Assembly: GCA_025153775.1 (NCBI GenBank) | Contig: JAOALC010000001.1 | Span: 558,001 to 622,000 of the forward strand | From: SAR92 clade bacterium H231 | GTDB lineage: Bacteria; Pseudomonadota; Gammaproteobacteria; Pseudomonadales; Porticoccaceae | Direction of reading: 5' to 3' | DNA: 64,000 nt | Shown here: one piece after another, positions 24,640-33,966 of the stretch | Layout: every line of letters starts with the position of its first letter | Position numbering within the stretch: position 1 is the stretch's first letter | Notes under the pieces: generated by a model | The model's input: the letters and a program-made list of their open reading frames with translations, nothing else | Database searches by the model: none | Told to the model about the DNA's origin: nothing | Made by a program: the position numbers and the translations under genes

Positions 24640-25575
24640 ATGAAGCATATCATTCTATACCTACTGTTAATTTTCACCTCTGTTGCCCAGGCAGAATTTA
24701 GCCGCACCTATCTGGACACACATCCGCTAAAAATGGCCCAGGTCAATGGTATTGAAATTGCCTATCGCACTGTTGGGGAGGGTGAGGGCAGGCCCAAGGT
24801 GGTGGTCATTATGGGGCTGGGGGGTTCCAATGTGGCCTGGGGGGACAATATGATCAGAGGGCTGGCTGAGGCCGGTTACCAAGTTCTGATGTTTGATAAT
24901 CGCGATACTGGAGCCTCCACTCGTTTTGATCAATGGGGTCAGCCAACCCTCTGGCTGCAGTTACTTAAACGCCAGCTGAATCTGCCAGTGAATGCCCCTT
25001 ACTCTCTGGATGATATGGCGGCAGATGCAGTGGGGTTGATGGATGCTCTGGGTTACCAGGACGGGCATATTATTGGCACCTCTATGGGTGGCATGATTGC
25101 CCAGATAGTGGCGGCAAAATATCCTCAGCGCACCCGCAGCCTAATCTCAATTATGTCGACCACCGGGGCTCGTCATCTGCCGCCGCCCACCAATTTGGCC
25201 GAGACCCGGCTGAGAAATCTCGCCGAGGGAGAAGCGGAAGAGGAGCGCGAGGCAAGTATTCGTGCGCGGGGATTTTATCCGGCTTCCATGCCCCGGCATC
25301 TAATGGCGGTGTTTAAAGTGGGGGATCGGTCAGCAGAGGTGGCGACAATTCAAGCCGACACTCTGGTGCTGCACGGGGTGGACGACGGGCTTATTCCACC
25401 AGCCCATGGCGAGCACACAGCCGAGCTGATAAAAGGCTCTAAATATGTGCTTTTTGAGGGCATGGGCCATAACCTGCCCCCTGCGGTAATCCCCGATTTA
25501 ATCGCCAATATGACTAGCCATATCAACGCAGTAGAAGCTGCTACTGAGGCTCTTGCAATAGAGTCAGTGCCTTAA
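24640..25575 (+). CDS. Secreted alpha/beta hydrolase
   Basis: The 311-residue protein has a signal peptide (MKHIILYLLLIFTSVAQA). The hydrolase core shows VVIMGLGGSNVAW, MFDNRDTGAS, the nucleophile elbow GTSMGGMIAQ, a late Asp in LVLHGVDDGLIPP and His in GMGHNLPP. This resembles TAP/EstB-like hydrolases and aclacinomycin methylesterase-like proteins. Its last 35 bases overlap the end of the M1 aminopeptidase on the other strand. The substrate is unknown; AAAAAGG lies 6 bases before the ATG. Confidence 0.83.
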   Translation: MKHIILYLLLIFTSVAQAEFSRTYLDTHPLKMAQVNGIEIAYRTVGEGEGRPKVVVIMGLGGSNVAWGDNMIRGLAEAGYQVLMFDNRDTGASTRFDQWGQPTLWLQLLKRQLNLPVNAPYSLDDMAADAVGLMDALGYQDGHIIGTSMGGMIAQIVAAKYPQRTRSLISIMSTTGARHLPPPTNLAETRLRNLAEGEAEEEREASIRARGFYPASMPRHLMAVFKVGDRSAEVATIQADTLVLHGVDDGLIPPAHGEHTAELIKGSKYVLFEGMGHNLPPAVIPDLIANMTSHINAVEAATEALAIESVP

Positions 25576-28204
25576 TGCATCGCTGCACAGTTTGGTGTCT
25601 GGCTTTTACCGCCTTAAGAATCTGAGGTTTCATAGCTTGGTACTCCTCTACCAGGCCAGCCAGTTCTTTTTCACTCTGGTCTGTGCACTGGGCTGGCAGC
25701 AGGCTACTGGTAAAGGATCTTGTTAGGCCCAGATCACTGCCCTGGTTAAGCACAGGTATCTGTGCCAGTATCCTAGCTTTATAGGGCTGCTCAAGCGCAG
25801 ACTGCTCTGGTGGAAACAGGCCAGCCATAATATAGCGCAGGGTCGACAGTTTTAATCTGTCTGGGTTGTCTGTTACCACGGCAAACCATTTGGCCTTTAT
25901 CTCAGGGTCTGGGCGCAGCGCTTCAGAATAGATGGCGTATTTAACGCCGGTATCTGAGTTGTCGCGTAGCTTCTCAGCCTCGAGCAGCGCCAGATAGTCC
26001 CCGTGCTGATAGCGATTCAATGCAGCCACAATCTCCCAGCGTTTGTCCTGGTCAATGGTCAGGCCGCTAAAAGTCTTTTCGCTCGCCAGAATCTGGCGCA
26101 GATTATTTAGGTGCATCGAGTTTTTGCTCAAATCAACGTACTGGCTGTACCAGTACTTCTGCAAATCTGAGCCAGCCTGGGCGCTGCTGAGCAGTTCCAG
26201 GTACAGATTCTCAACCTGGGCATAGGTCACGCTGTAATCTTTGATCTGCAGGCGGGTGGCCGTCGACAGGTAGTCCAATGCTTTGACAAGCCCGCCGCCT
26301 ATGGCGCGCGCCACATTGTAGTCTGTCTCGCCAGAGATATTGGCCATGGCAAATTCAACAAAGGTTTCGGCGCTTAGATTGGCATCGCTGACACTGTCGA
26401 TCAAACTCTGCCACAGCATCAGGCGCATCATGCTGCTATCTACAGCATTGATATATTGCTTGGCAACAGCCAGAGATTTTTTGTCCAGATCTACTTTCAC
26501 ATAGCCCCAGTCTTCCTCATTGGGATACAGCAGATCAGGGCAATCCATACCCACCGCCTCTGGTACATCGGTGGTTGCGCCACTGTAAGTTACAGGCACA
26601 GCGCCGGTTCTGGATAGGCCGCCCCCAGAGATATGGTAAAAACCAATCTGCACTCGCTGCTCCCGCAAGGTAGGGAATCCCTCAGGTGCTGTTTGATCAA
26701 TACTCAGCTGGCTGATTTTACTGTCGGCACATTGGTAGTCGACTCTGATGCTATTAAGCCCGGCCTTGTAGAGCCAGTCCTGAGTCCACTGGGACAGATC
26801 TCTGTCTGCCGCCTTGCCCAGCTCGCCCATAAAGTCATCCAAATCAGTGTTTTTATAGGAGAATTTTTTCAGGTAATTGCTGACGCCAGTGCGAAAATTT
26901 TCCTCGCCAAGATAGAAGGGCAACTGTTTTAAAACCGAGGCTCCTTTGCCATAGGTAATGCCATCGAAGTTAGTCATGGCCTCGCCGGTCGAGGCCACTG
27001 CCAATTCAATCGGATGGGTGTTTACCGAGTCATCTGTGCGATAGGCCCATTGTTTAGTGCGAGAGTAAAACACCTCCCAAACTCGCTCAAAGTCACTGGC
27101 GTTGGCAAGTGCCAGATTAGCCATATAGGTGGCAAAGCTCTCATTGAGCCAGAGTCCGTTCCACCAGCGCATGGTCACCAGATCACCAAACCACATATGG
27201 GCCATTTCATGGGCAATCACATTGGCGAGGCGCATTTTTGCCAATGTGGATTTCTCACTTTTGGCGATATAGGCTTCATTAAAGGTTACGGCGGCAACAT
27301 TTTCCATGGCGCCGGCATTAAAGTCAGGAACAATTATCTGGTCGTACTTACCAAAGGGATAGCGAATATCAAAGTAATCATTGAAGAAGGCAAAACTCTG
27401 CTTGGTAGGGGTAAACCATTCATCAGTTTTAACATACTGAGCCAAACTTTGGCGGGCAAACAGGCGCAGGGGAATATCTTCGAACTGGTCTTCCCAGACA
27501 GCATAGTTGCCAGCATGCAGCGAAAAGATATAGGACGAAAACACCGCTGAGACAGGAAATGTCCAGTAGTTTTTGTCCTCCACCTGTTTAATGCTGGACT
27601 CCCTAGTGGCGCTGATAATTTGCCAGTCTTGTGGGGCACTTACCTCAAGGCTGTAGCTCGCCTTTAGATCTGGCTGATCAAAGTGAGGGAAAAGGCGATT
27701 GGCATCATAGGGTTCGAAGTCTGTGTATAAATAGATCTCGCCATTCTCCGGGTCAACAAATCTATGTAGCCCAGAGCCATCTGTAGCATAGGGGTGACTG
27801 TAGTTGATCACCAGAGTATTGGCACCAGCAGATAACTCAGCGGCAGGTATGGTTATAAACCACTTCTCATAGGTAAAGACAACGGGCTTGCCATCTTTGG
27901 TGATGGACTGAACATCGCCCTGGCTGAAATCTATGCTGAGATCATTCTGATTGCCCGCTGCTAGATCAAAGCTTATTTCGGTAATCCCAGAAAAAAACTC
28001 AGACTGACTGTCTAGATTAAATTGCAAATCATAGCTGATATTGCTGAGTTGCTTGGCGCGCAGTTCTGCCGTCTCCGCAAACAAAAACTCACTGATGGGG
28101 CGTGGCTCGTTAAGGCTTAATTCGCCACTGCCACATCCAGTAAGCATTAAAAAAGTAATAAAAGTGCCCAGCCGCAGCCATTGTTGGTGAAGTGTATGTC
28201 TCAT
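25541..28204 (-). CDS. M1-family aminopeptidase N-like lipoprotein
   Basis: The 887-residue protein has a lipoprotein signal (LMLTGCGSG), the M1 N-terminal beta domain, the substrate motif GAMENVAAVTF (about residue 300), and the gluzincin HEMAH-x18-E zinc motif in VIAHEMAHMWFG...NESFATYM, followed by an ERAP1-like helical C-terminal domain. It releases N-terminal amino acids from peptides, here on the outer face of a membrane. Length fits PepN-type enzymes. Its 3' end overlaps the convergent hydrolase gene by 35 bp. It probably feeds amino acid catabolism. Confidence 0.93.
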   Translation of the reverse strand: MRHTLHQQWLRLGTFITFLMLTGCGSGELSLNEPRPISEFLFAETAELRAKQLSNISYDLQFNLDSQSEFFSGITEISFDLAAGNQNDLSIDFSQGDVQSITKDGKPVVFTYEKWFITIPAAELSAGANTLVINYSHPYATDGSGLHRFVDPENGEIYLYTDFEPYDANRLFPHFDQPDLKASYSLEVSAPQDWQIISATRESSIKQVEDKNYWTFPVSAVFSSYIFSLHAGNYAVWEDQFEDIPLRLFARQSLAQYVKTDEWFTPTKQSFAFFNDYFDIRYPFGKYDQIIVPDFNAGAMENVAAVTFNEAYIAKSEKSTLAKMRLANVIAHEMAHMWFGDLVTMRWWNGLWLNESFATYMANLALANASDFERVWEVFYSRTKQWAYRTDDSVNTHPIELAVASTGEAMTNFDGITYGKGASVLKQLPFYLGEENFRTGVSNYLKKFSYKNTDLDDFMGELGKAADRDLSQWTQDWLYKAGLNSIRVDYQCADSKISQLSIDQTAPEGFPTLREQRVQIGFYHISGGGLSRTGAVPVTYSGATTDVPEAVGMDCPDLLYPNEEDWGYVKVDLDKKSLAVAKQYINAVDSSMMRLMLWQSLIDSVSDANLSAETFVEFAMANISGETDYNVARAIGGGLVKALDYLSTATRLQIKDYSVTYAQVENLYLELLSSAQAGSDLQKYWYSQYVDLSKNSMHLNNLRQILASEKTFSGLTIDQDKRWEIVAALNRYQHGDYLALLEAEKLRDNSDTGVKYAIYSEALRPDPEIKAKWFAVVTDNPDRLKLSTLRYIMAGLFPPEQSALEQPYKARILAQIPVLNQGSDLGLTRSFTSSLLPAQCTDQSEKELAGLVEEYQAMKPQILKAVKARHQTVQRCIKALTLLQEPQ

Positions 28205-28323
28205 CGAGCACCTTTAAGTTTTATAGTTTTTGCAAATCGAATTGTAAGTTCTAATCTGCTCTCATGCTATGCAATTCTGTGAGGCCCAGCACTGATAGGC
28301 TGCGCTCTGCTATCCATTGCAAT

Positions 28324-29304
28324 CTAGGTTCTGTGCTGGTCTTTTCTGCGCGCTTTTTTTTCGGCTCGCCGGCGCTCTGTATCCTGCTGGGCGGCACTGC
28401 CTATATGTTCCTCACCGCGGGCCTTGGCCAGCTGCACCTGTTTTTGGCGCTGGGCAAAGCGCTGTTTTTGCTCTTCGCTTAGGATCCCATAGCAATGATG
28501 ACAGGAGAGTCCCTCCTGATAGCTGTCCAGGTTTTTTTCCTGCTCAGTAATTGGCATGCGGCAGGCGTGACACTGATCGTAGGAGCCGCGCTTTAGATCC
28601 TGATCCACAGCCACACGATTATCAAAAACAAAGCATTCTCCCTGCCACAGCGACTGATCCTTAGGCACCTTTTCAAGATATTTAAGAATGCCGCCCTCAA
28701 GATGATAGACCTGATCAAAACCCTGCTCTTTCATATAGGCAGTGGACTTTTCACAGCGAATACCGCCGGTGCAGAACATGGCAATTTTTTTGTTGCTGGT
28801 GCGATCGATATTGTTATTGGCCCATTCGGGAAATTCGCGAAAACTAGTGGTCTTGGGGTCTATGGCATTTTTAAAGGTACCAATTTGCACCTCGTAGTCA
28901 TTGCGGGTGTCTACCACCAGTACATCCGGGTCAGATATCAGATCATTCCAGTCCTCAGGCTTAACATAGGTGCCCACCACCTGCCTGGGGTCTATGCCTT
29001 CCACACCCATGGTGACAATTTCTTTTTTTAATTTGACCTTGGTGCGGTAAAAAGGAATTTCATCGTCGAAGGATTCTTTGGTATCTATATTTTCCAGGCC
29101 GGGCTGTTGTCCAATCCAGTGAAGCACCGAATCTATATTTTCTCTGGTGCCAGAAATGGTCCCATTAATGCCTTCGGCGGCCAGCAACAATGTGCCGTAG
29201 ACCTGGTTGTCGGTCATCACTTTTAACAGAGGGTGGCGAATAGAGCCGTAATTGGGCAGCGCAACAAACTTATAGAGCGCGCAGGTAACGTACTGAGTGG
29301 GCAT
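28324..29304 (-). CDS. trhO: tRNA uridine(34) hydroxylase (rhodanese-type YceA)
   Basis: The 326-residue protein has an N-terminal acylphosphatase-like domain ([12 protein letters not shown]...[16 protein letters not shown]), a rhodanese domain with the active-site loop [12 protein letters not shown], and a C-terminal four-Cys zinc-like region (CHACRMP...CHHCYG). TrhO makes 5-hydroxyuridine at the tRNA wobble position with oxygen. The ATG at 29304 is preceded by AGGA at 7 bases; the open frame extends 9 codons further upstream without support. The tail after the Cys region is Lys/Arg rich. Confidence 0.93.
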   Translation of the reverse strand: MPTQYVTCALYKFVALPNYGSIRHPLLKVMTDNQVYGTLLLAAEGINGTISGTRENIDSVLHWIGQQPGLENIDTKESFDDEIPFYRTKVKLKKEIVTMGVEGIDPRQVVGTYVKPEDWNDLISDPDVLVVDTRNDYEVQIGTFKNAIDPKTTSFREFPEWANNNIDRTSNKKIAMFCTGGIRCEKSTAYMKEQGFDQVYHLEGGILKYLEKVPKDQSLWQGECFVFDNRVAVDQDLKRGSYDQCHACRMPITEQEKNLDSYQEGLSCHHCYGILSEEQKQRFAQRQKQVQLAKARGEEHIGSAAQQDTERRRAEKKARRKDQHRT

Positions 29305-29409
29305 AGCATATCCTGGTGTTCGGCTAACCAAATCGTAAATTTGGCGCTGGTTTAACTCCGGGCAAGTATAGCAAATTGCCCAGCATCAGAGCTAGGTGTG
29401 CTATCGAGT

Positions 29410-29463
29410 CTGGAGAGACTAGAGAACCTAGAGAACCTAGAGAACCTAGAGAGCCTAGAGCGG
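29410..29463 (+). repeat. 9-bp tandem repeat overlapping the end of the second Lrp gene
   Basis: About six tandem nonamers CTAGAGAAC (three exact, others CTGGAGAGA and CTAGAGAGC). On the minus strand the last unit supplies the TAG stop of the Lrp/AsnC gene at 29455-29457. The consensus matches the array at 5106-5155 within the other Lrp gene, but on the opposite strand relative to its gene. Confidence 0.85.
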
Positions 29464-29916
29464 CAGGGCCGTAGTGTATTTTTTCTGCCGCAGTATCAGG
29501 TTGGTGGTAGAAGAGCGCACAATACCCAAACGCAGCAGTTGCTGCATAATAAATTTCTCCAGGCTTTCAGTATCTCTCTCGACAATTTTAAGCAGATAAT
29601 CATTGGAGCCAGTGATCGACGAACATTCAATAATCTGCTCCTGAGCCTCCACAAAGTTATCCAGAGTCTCAATAGTCTGCTGGCGGTGATCAAGCAGGGC
29701 TATATGCACATAGGCCATGGCGGTAAGTCCCAGAGCTTTGGGGTCAAGCATAGCTGCATAGCCATTAATAACCCCAGTATCCTCCAGTTTTTTCACCCGC
29801 CGCCAGCAGGGCGAGTTGGAGAGGTTAACCCTGGAGGCCAATTCCTGGTTGCCAATTTTGCCATCGGTTTGCAGCACACGCAGAATACTGCGGTCATAAT
29901 TATCAATTATTGGCAT
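29455..29916 (-). CDS. Lrp/AsnC-family transcriptional regulator (divergent from phhAB)
   Basis: The 153-residue protein has an AsnC-type winged helix (NYDRSILRVLQTDGKIGNQELASRVNLSNSPCWRRVKKLE) and RAM effector domain (MAYVHIALLDHR...ECSSITGSNDYLLKIVERD). AAGGA lies before the ATG. It is divergent from phenylalanine hydroxylase, with a perfect 14-bp palindrome between them, so it most likely controls phhAB in response to phenylalanine or tyrosine. In Pseudomonas the phh genes use the sigma54 regulator PhhR instead, so an AsnC regulator here is a different solution. Confidence 0.92.
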   Translation of the reverse strand: MPIIDNYDRSILRVLQTDGKIGNQELASRVNLSNSPCWRRVKKLEDTGVINGYAAMLDPKALGLTAMAYVHIALLDHRQQTIETLDNFVEAQEQIIECSSITGSNDYLLKIVERDTESLEKFIMQQLLRLGIVRSSTTNLILRQKKYTTALPL

Positions 29917-29954
29917 AGGTAGTTAATTCCTTAGTATTTGCTTTATATGGTAAA

Positions 29955-29968
29955 TATAACCGGTTATA
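29955..29968. promoter_or_regulatory. Perfect palindrome, candidate operator of lrp/phhA
   Basis: TATAACCGGTTATA is a perfect 14-bp palindrome 39 bases upstream of the Lrp start and 78 bases upstream of phhA. A related pair of AAAGT...CCCC direct repeats lies just to its right (29973-30005). Position fits an autoregulatory operator for the divergent regulator; role inferred. Confidence 0.5.
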
Positions 29969-30045
29969 AGACAAAGTTCCCCTTTATAGCAAAGTATTTT
30001 CCCCTATCCTCAGTAATACTATCCCTATGGATTAAGGAACATACT

Positions 30046-30840
30046 ATGGCTAAGTCTACCCATTATGTAGCTAAGACCCCAGACAGCAATGGAGTTATTC
30101 ATTACAGCCAAGAGGAGCAGGATATCTGGCGCGACCTCTTTCAGCGGCAACTGCCCAGTACTCAAAAATATGCAGCCCAGGCCTGCCTCAATGGGATGGA
30201 GATGCTGTCTCTGCCAGATAATCGTATACCCCAGTGCGATGAAATCAGTCAGGTACTGATGCCCCTAACAGGCTGGCGTGTCGAGCCGGTCCCCGCATTA
30301 ATTGGGTTTGGTCGCTTTTTTAAGATGCTCTCGGAAAAGACTTTTCCCGCAGCTTCATTTATCCGCAGCAGGGCTGATTTTGACTATATTGAAGAGCCAG
30401 ATATTTTTCATGAAATCTTTGGCCATACACCGCTGCTGACTGACCCGGGGTTTGCCTTTTTTTCCCAGACCATAGGCGAGTTAGGTCTGCAGGTGCAACC
30501 GGCGGATTACAGCTGGTTAATACGTCTCTACTGGTTCACCATAGAGTTTGGCCTCAGTCGGGAGCAGGGGCAATACAGGGCTCTGGGCTCAGGTCTTAAT
30601 TCATCGCCCACCGAGCTGGTCTATGCAGTTCAGAGCTCGGCTCCAGAGCGCCGCGAGTTCAATGTGATAGATATTCTGCGCACCCCATACCGTATCGATA
30701 TTCATCAACCTATTTACTATGTGATAGAAGATATCAATGATCTATTTAAAGCGGCTGATAGAAACCTACTGGCCGATATAAAACAGGCGCAGTCACTGGG
30801 GCTATTTGAGCCCGCCTACGACTGCCAATTAACGGGATAA
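30046..30840 (+). CDS. phhA: Phenylalanine 4-monooxygenase
   Basis: The 264-residue single-domain aromatic amino acid hydroxylase has the iron ligands in FHEIFGHTPLL (about H122, H127) and YWFTIEFGL (about E167). It converts phenylalanine to tyrosine with O2 and tetrahydropterin. The length equals bacterial PhhA (about 262). The start at 30046 has AAGGA 7 bases upstream; the frame is open earlier without support. phhB follows after 5 bases, giving a tight operon with cofactor recycling. Confidence 0.97.
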   Translation: MAKSTHYVAKTPDSNGVIHYSQEEQDIWRDLFQRQLPSTQKYAAQACLNGMEMLSLPDNRIPQCDEISQVLMPLTGWRVEPVPALIGFGRFFKMLSEKTFPAASFIRSRADFDYIEEPDIFHEIFGHTPLLTDPGFAFFSQTIGELGLQVQPADYSWLIRLYWFTIEFGLSREQGQYRALGSGLNSSPTELVYAVQSSAPERREFNVIDILRTPYRIDIHQPIYYVIEDINDLFKAADRNLLADIKQAQSLGLFEPAYDCQLTG

Positions 30841-30845
30841 AAACT

Positions 30846-31199
30846 ATGAGTAATCAACAGTGTGACCTGAGTAATCAGACCTGTGAACCCTGTCAGGGAG
30901 GCATGGCCGCCCTGGATGCCGCCGAGGCCCAGCAGCTGCTATCCGAACTGCATACAGACTGGCAGCTATCGGCAGACCATAAAGAAATCTCGCGGAAATT
31001 TAGCTTTAAAGGTTTTGCCAGGGCAGTGCAGATGGCCAATGTTATTGCCTGGCTGGGGGATCGCCAGGGTCATCACCCAGATATTGCCTTTGGCTGGGGC
31101 TATTGCTCAGTGACATTTACCACCCATGAAATTGATGGGCTATCCAGCAACGACTTTATCTGTGCCGCCAAGCTGGACCAACTGGTTAGCGATAACTGA
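30846..31199 (+). CDS. phhB: Pterin-4a-carbinolamine dehydratase
   Basis: The 117-residue protein contains the PCD domain with W-x-L, ISRKFSFKGFARAVQMAN and the conserved GHHPDIAFGW active-site block. It regenerates dihydropterin from the carbinolamine made by PhhA. An N-terminal Cys-rich stretch (CDLSNQTCEPCQGG) is also common in this family. It begins 5 bases after phhA. The gap 31200-31385 after it holds no recognisable gene. Confidence 0.95.
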   Translation: MSNQQCDLSNQTCEPCQGGMAALDAAEAQQLLSELHTDWQLSADHKEISRKFSFKGFARAVQMANVIAWLGDRQGHHPDIAFGWGYCSVTFTTHEIDGLSSNDFICAAKLDQLVSDN

Positions 31200-31385
31200 T
31201 TCAGGACTCAGGGCTGTCAGGCTGGGCCTCCGGGTTATCAGACCCCCAGATGAGGCCAACGCAGGTATCAGTTAGTATTAGTGGTCAAGATAATGTTGAT
31301 TGCATTAGCCACTAACCACAAGCATGATCAGCCAATGACCAACAACAAAAACCTTGGTATCACACTGACTTATAAGAGCAGAATA

Positions 31386-32759
31386 ATGAAAAACAATAAA
31401 TATCTGCTGAGCCTTTTACTTATCTTTGTCACCTCCTGTGACAGCGGTCAGCAGCAATTACTGGTAATTTCCAAGGCGGATTACGGCCAGCGTCTGCAGG
31501 GCTTTTGGCTGGGACAGAATATTGCTAACTGGACTGGCCTGATTACCGAGATGGATAAAATCGGCACAGCAGAGACTATGCCATTTTATACAGATGCTGA
31601 CTGGGGAAGCCCAGATCAAAAAGCCTACTGGGGCGAATATGTACCCCATGCAAATTCAATCGATTTTTACTTTGAGCCAGAGGAACAGCCCTGGGGTTCA
31701 GATGATGATACCGACATAGAATATATGTATTCCTATCTTCATCATCAGCACCGCACCAGCAAGCTCAGTGCCGAGCAAATTCGCGATGGTTGGCTAAAGC
31801 ATATCTACTCGGAAACCGATGCTCCATTGTTTAAAAAATTTCCCGACTCCAGGCCTCAGGTAGAGAACTTTCTCTGGGTGTCCAACGAGCGAGCCAGACA
31901 ATTAATGGAGCAGGGCATGGTGCCGCCCCACACCAGTCTGCCGATTAATAACCCCAAATCCTCCATGATTGATGCCCAGCTAACCACTGAGATATTTGGT
32001 CTGCTGGCGCCGGGCAGACCCGATATTGCTATGCAAATTGCCGAGTTACCGATTCGAACCACGGCCCATGATCAAGCCTACTGGGTAGCGCAGTTCTATG
32101 TGGTTATGCACAGCCTGGCCTCTGTGGTGGATTCCTCTAAGAGCCCTCAGCAGCAGACTCAATGGTTGGCTCAGCAGGCCAGCAATCGACTGCCAAAAGA
32201 CTCTTCAGTGTACAAAATCTACCAGTTTGTCTGGGACCAATATCTGCGTCATCCGGACAGCTGGCAGCAGACCAGAGATGCTGTTTACCAGCGCTATCAG
32301 TTGCAGGGCGCCGACGGCTATAGCTATGTCGAGCCCTTCGATGCACTGATTAACTTTGCAGCCAGTCTGGTCAGTCTGTTTCATGGTCAGGGCGATATAG
32401 TCAGAACCATACAGATAGGCAGCCTGGTGGGTTGGGATTCTGATAATCCCACCGCTACCTGGGGTGGGCTGCTGGGTTTTATGCTGGGTATTGAGGGCGT
32501 TATGCAAGCCTTTGAATTGCAGCAGGTGTCTACCAGCTATTGGATTCATCGCACCAGACGCAACTTTCCCGATCAGACTGAGCAGCAATTAGGTGAGGAT
32601 AATTTTGTCAATATGGCTCAGCGGGATTTAGAAACCATTGATCTGGTGGTAACGGAACTGATGATGGGGCGCCTGCAAGTTTCCGATAATAGCTGGTTTA
32701 TTCCAGTCAACAATTTAGCCAAAAACGACATTTTTTTACACAAAAATACCAGCCGCTAA
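31386..32759 (+). CDS. ADP-ribosylglycohydrolase-fold lipoprotein
   Basis: The 457-residue protein starts at the ATG at 31386 with a lipoprotein signal (LLLIFVTSC). The mature part resembles the ADP-ribosylglycohydrolase family: an early GFWLGQNIANW block like the usual G-x-x-x-G-D start, an acidic DDDTD motif (residues 106-110), and a late GWDSDNPTATWGGLLG (349-364) equivalent to the GGDTDT metal-binding motif. These acidic residues bind two Mg ions in family enzymes. Export to the envelope is unusual, since known substrates (ADP-ribosylated proteins) are cytoplasmic. Its substrate may be another N- or O-glycoside. Confidence 0.72.
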   Translation: MKNNKYLLSLLLIFVTSCDSGQQQLLVISKADYGQRLQGFWLGQNIANWTGLITEMDKIGTAETMPFYTDADWGSPDQKAYWGEYVPHANSIDFYFEPEEQPWGSDDDTDIEYMYSYLHHQHRTSKLSAEQIRDGWLKHIYSETDAPLFKKFPDSRPQVENFLWVSNERARQLMEQGMVPPHTSLPINNPKSSMIDAQLTTEIFGLLAPGRPDIAMQIAELPIRTTAHDQAYWVAQFYVVMHSLASVVDSSKSPQQQTQWLAQQASNRLPKDSSVYKIYQFVWDQYLRHPDSWQQTRDAVYQRYQLQGADGYSYVEPFDALINFAASLVSLFHGQGDIVRTIQIGSLVGWDSDNPTATWGGLLGFMLGIEGVMQAFELQQVSTSYWIHRTRRNFPDQTEQQLGEDNFVNMAQRDLETIDLVVTELMMGRLQVSDNSWFIPVNNLAKNDIFLHKNTSR

Positions 32760-32838
32760 TAGGGTTATTTGTGTGGCGAAATTTTTATGATACTTTCGTC
32801 CAAAATTAACCTTTAACCCTTTTGTAGAGGGCCTGTTG

Positions 32839-33954
32839 ATGGCGGCTGAACTAAACTCTGAAGCTTTTCAGATAACGGCGCATTCGGTGATTATTCGCCG
32901 ACCTGCAGGCAGAGAGTACGAGCTACCCAATCTATGGCTTCGCGATAACTGCCCCTGTGACGATTGTCGAGTGGTGGAGACTCAGGAAAAGCGGTTTATT
33001 CTCAGTTCGGTGGATGCAGATCTAGCGCCCACAGAAGTGGGCCTAGATAATAGTCAGCTGAGTATTACCTGGCCCGACAATCATCAGACTCGGTTTCCCC
33101 TCAGCACCATAGATCAGCTGATGATTCCTGAACCAAAACTGCATCAGCCCTGGCCCCATAACTTTACTCCAGAGACCTTTGACTGGAGTCTGTTTTTAAC
33201 CCACAGCCAGACCACAGTGGCCAGCCTGACAAGCTTTATGCGCTGGGGTGCCATTGTATTGACCGGGGCACCCACCCAGTCTGAGAGCCTGGAGTTGCTG
33301 TCCCCTGTATTGGGGCCCATACGCGAACTGTTGTTTGATCGTATCCACAATGTGTCAGTCACAGGTCATGTCTACAATATTGCCCATACCTCCCTGGGCC
33401 TGCCGCCCCACAACGATTTTGCCAGCTACAGCTTCCCACCCTCGGTGCAGGCATTGCATATGCTGCAAAATGAAACTCCCGGGGGGGAGTCAATAATTGT
33501 CGATGGCTGGGCTATTCTCGAGCAACTGCGACTGGATCACCCGGAGTACTTTAAGATTCTCTGTGAATTTCCGGTGCCCTTTAGGGAGTTTGATCAGGAC
33601 AACGAAACCTATGCTACAGAGCCCATGGTGCGCTGTAATATTGATGGCAGTATTCACAGTCTGAGATATTCCAATCAGCTTATGCAGATGATGAATCCAA
33701 TGCAGCCCGGTATACAGCAGTTTTATTCTGCCTATAGGGAGCTCTGTGTCAGAATTATGCACAGGGAATCAGCCGCCAGATCCACCTTTAGACTGGAGGG
33801 CGGGCAACTGCTGCTAGTGGCTGCCCAGCGGGTATTGCATGCACGGGAGTCATTTCAGCCTGTGGCTGCGCGGCATTTGCAAGACGCCTATTTTGAGTTA
33901 GATAATGTCGCCAATAAGTTACGCCAGTTACAGGCCAGCCAAAAGTCAGAATAA
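32839..33954 (+). CDS. Gamma-butyrobetaine dioxygenase / TmpA-like Fe(II)-2OG oxygenase
   Basis: The 371-residue protein has the N-terminal Zn domain of the BBOX/TMLD group (LPNLWLRDNCPCDDCR, Cys 38, 40, 43) and a TauD-type core with LPPHNDF (H191, D193) and a distal His in QRVLHARESF (about H334). BBOX makes carnitine; the close relative TmpA hydroxylates 2-(trimethylammonio)ethylphosphonate. The gene is followed after 12 bases by an HD-domain protein with the features of TmpB/PhnZ oxygenases, which favours the TmpA reading. ATG at 32839 is preferred over the TTG before it. Confidence 0.82.
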   Translation: MAAELNSEAFQITAHSVIIRRPAGREYELPNLWLRDNCPCDDCRVVETQEKRFILSSVDADLAPTEVGLDNSQLSITWPDNHQTRFPLSTIDQLMIPEPKLHQPWPHNFTPETFDWSLFLTHSQTTVASLTSFMRWGAIVLTGAPTQSESLELLSPVLGPIRELLFDRIHNVSVTGHVYNIAHTSLGLPPHNDFASYSFPPSVQALHMLQNETPGGESIIVDGWAILEQLRLDHPEYFKILCEFPVPFREFDQDNETYATEPMVRCNIDGSIHSLRYSNQLMQMMNPMQPGIQQFYSAYRELCVRIMHRESAARSTFRLEGGQLLLVAAQRVLHARESFQPVAARHLQDAYFELDNVANKLRQLQASQKSE

Positions 33955-33966
33955 GGAGAGGTAAAA

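Noticed and set aside
28264-28550. Two short rightward frames
   Set aside because: They are opposite the Lys/Arg-rich tail of trhO and have no independent support.
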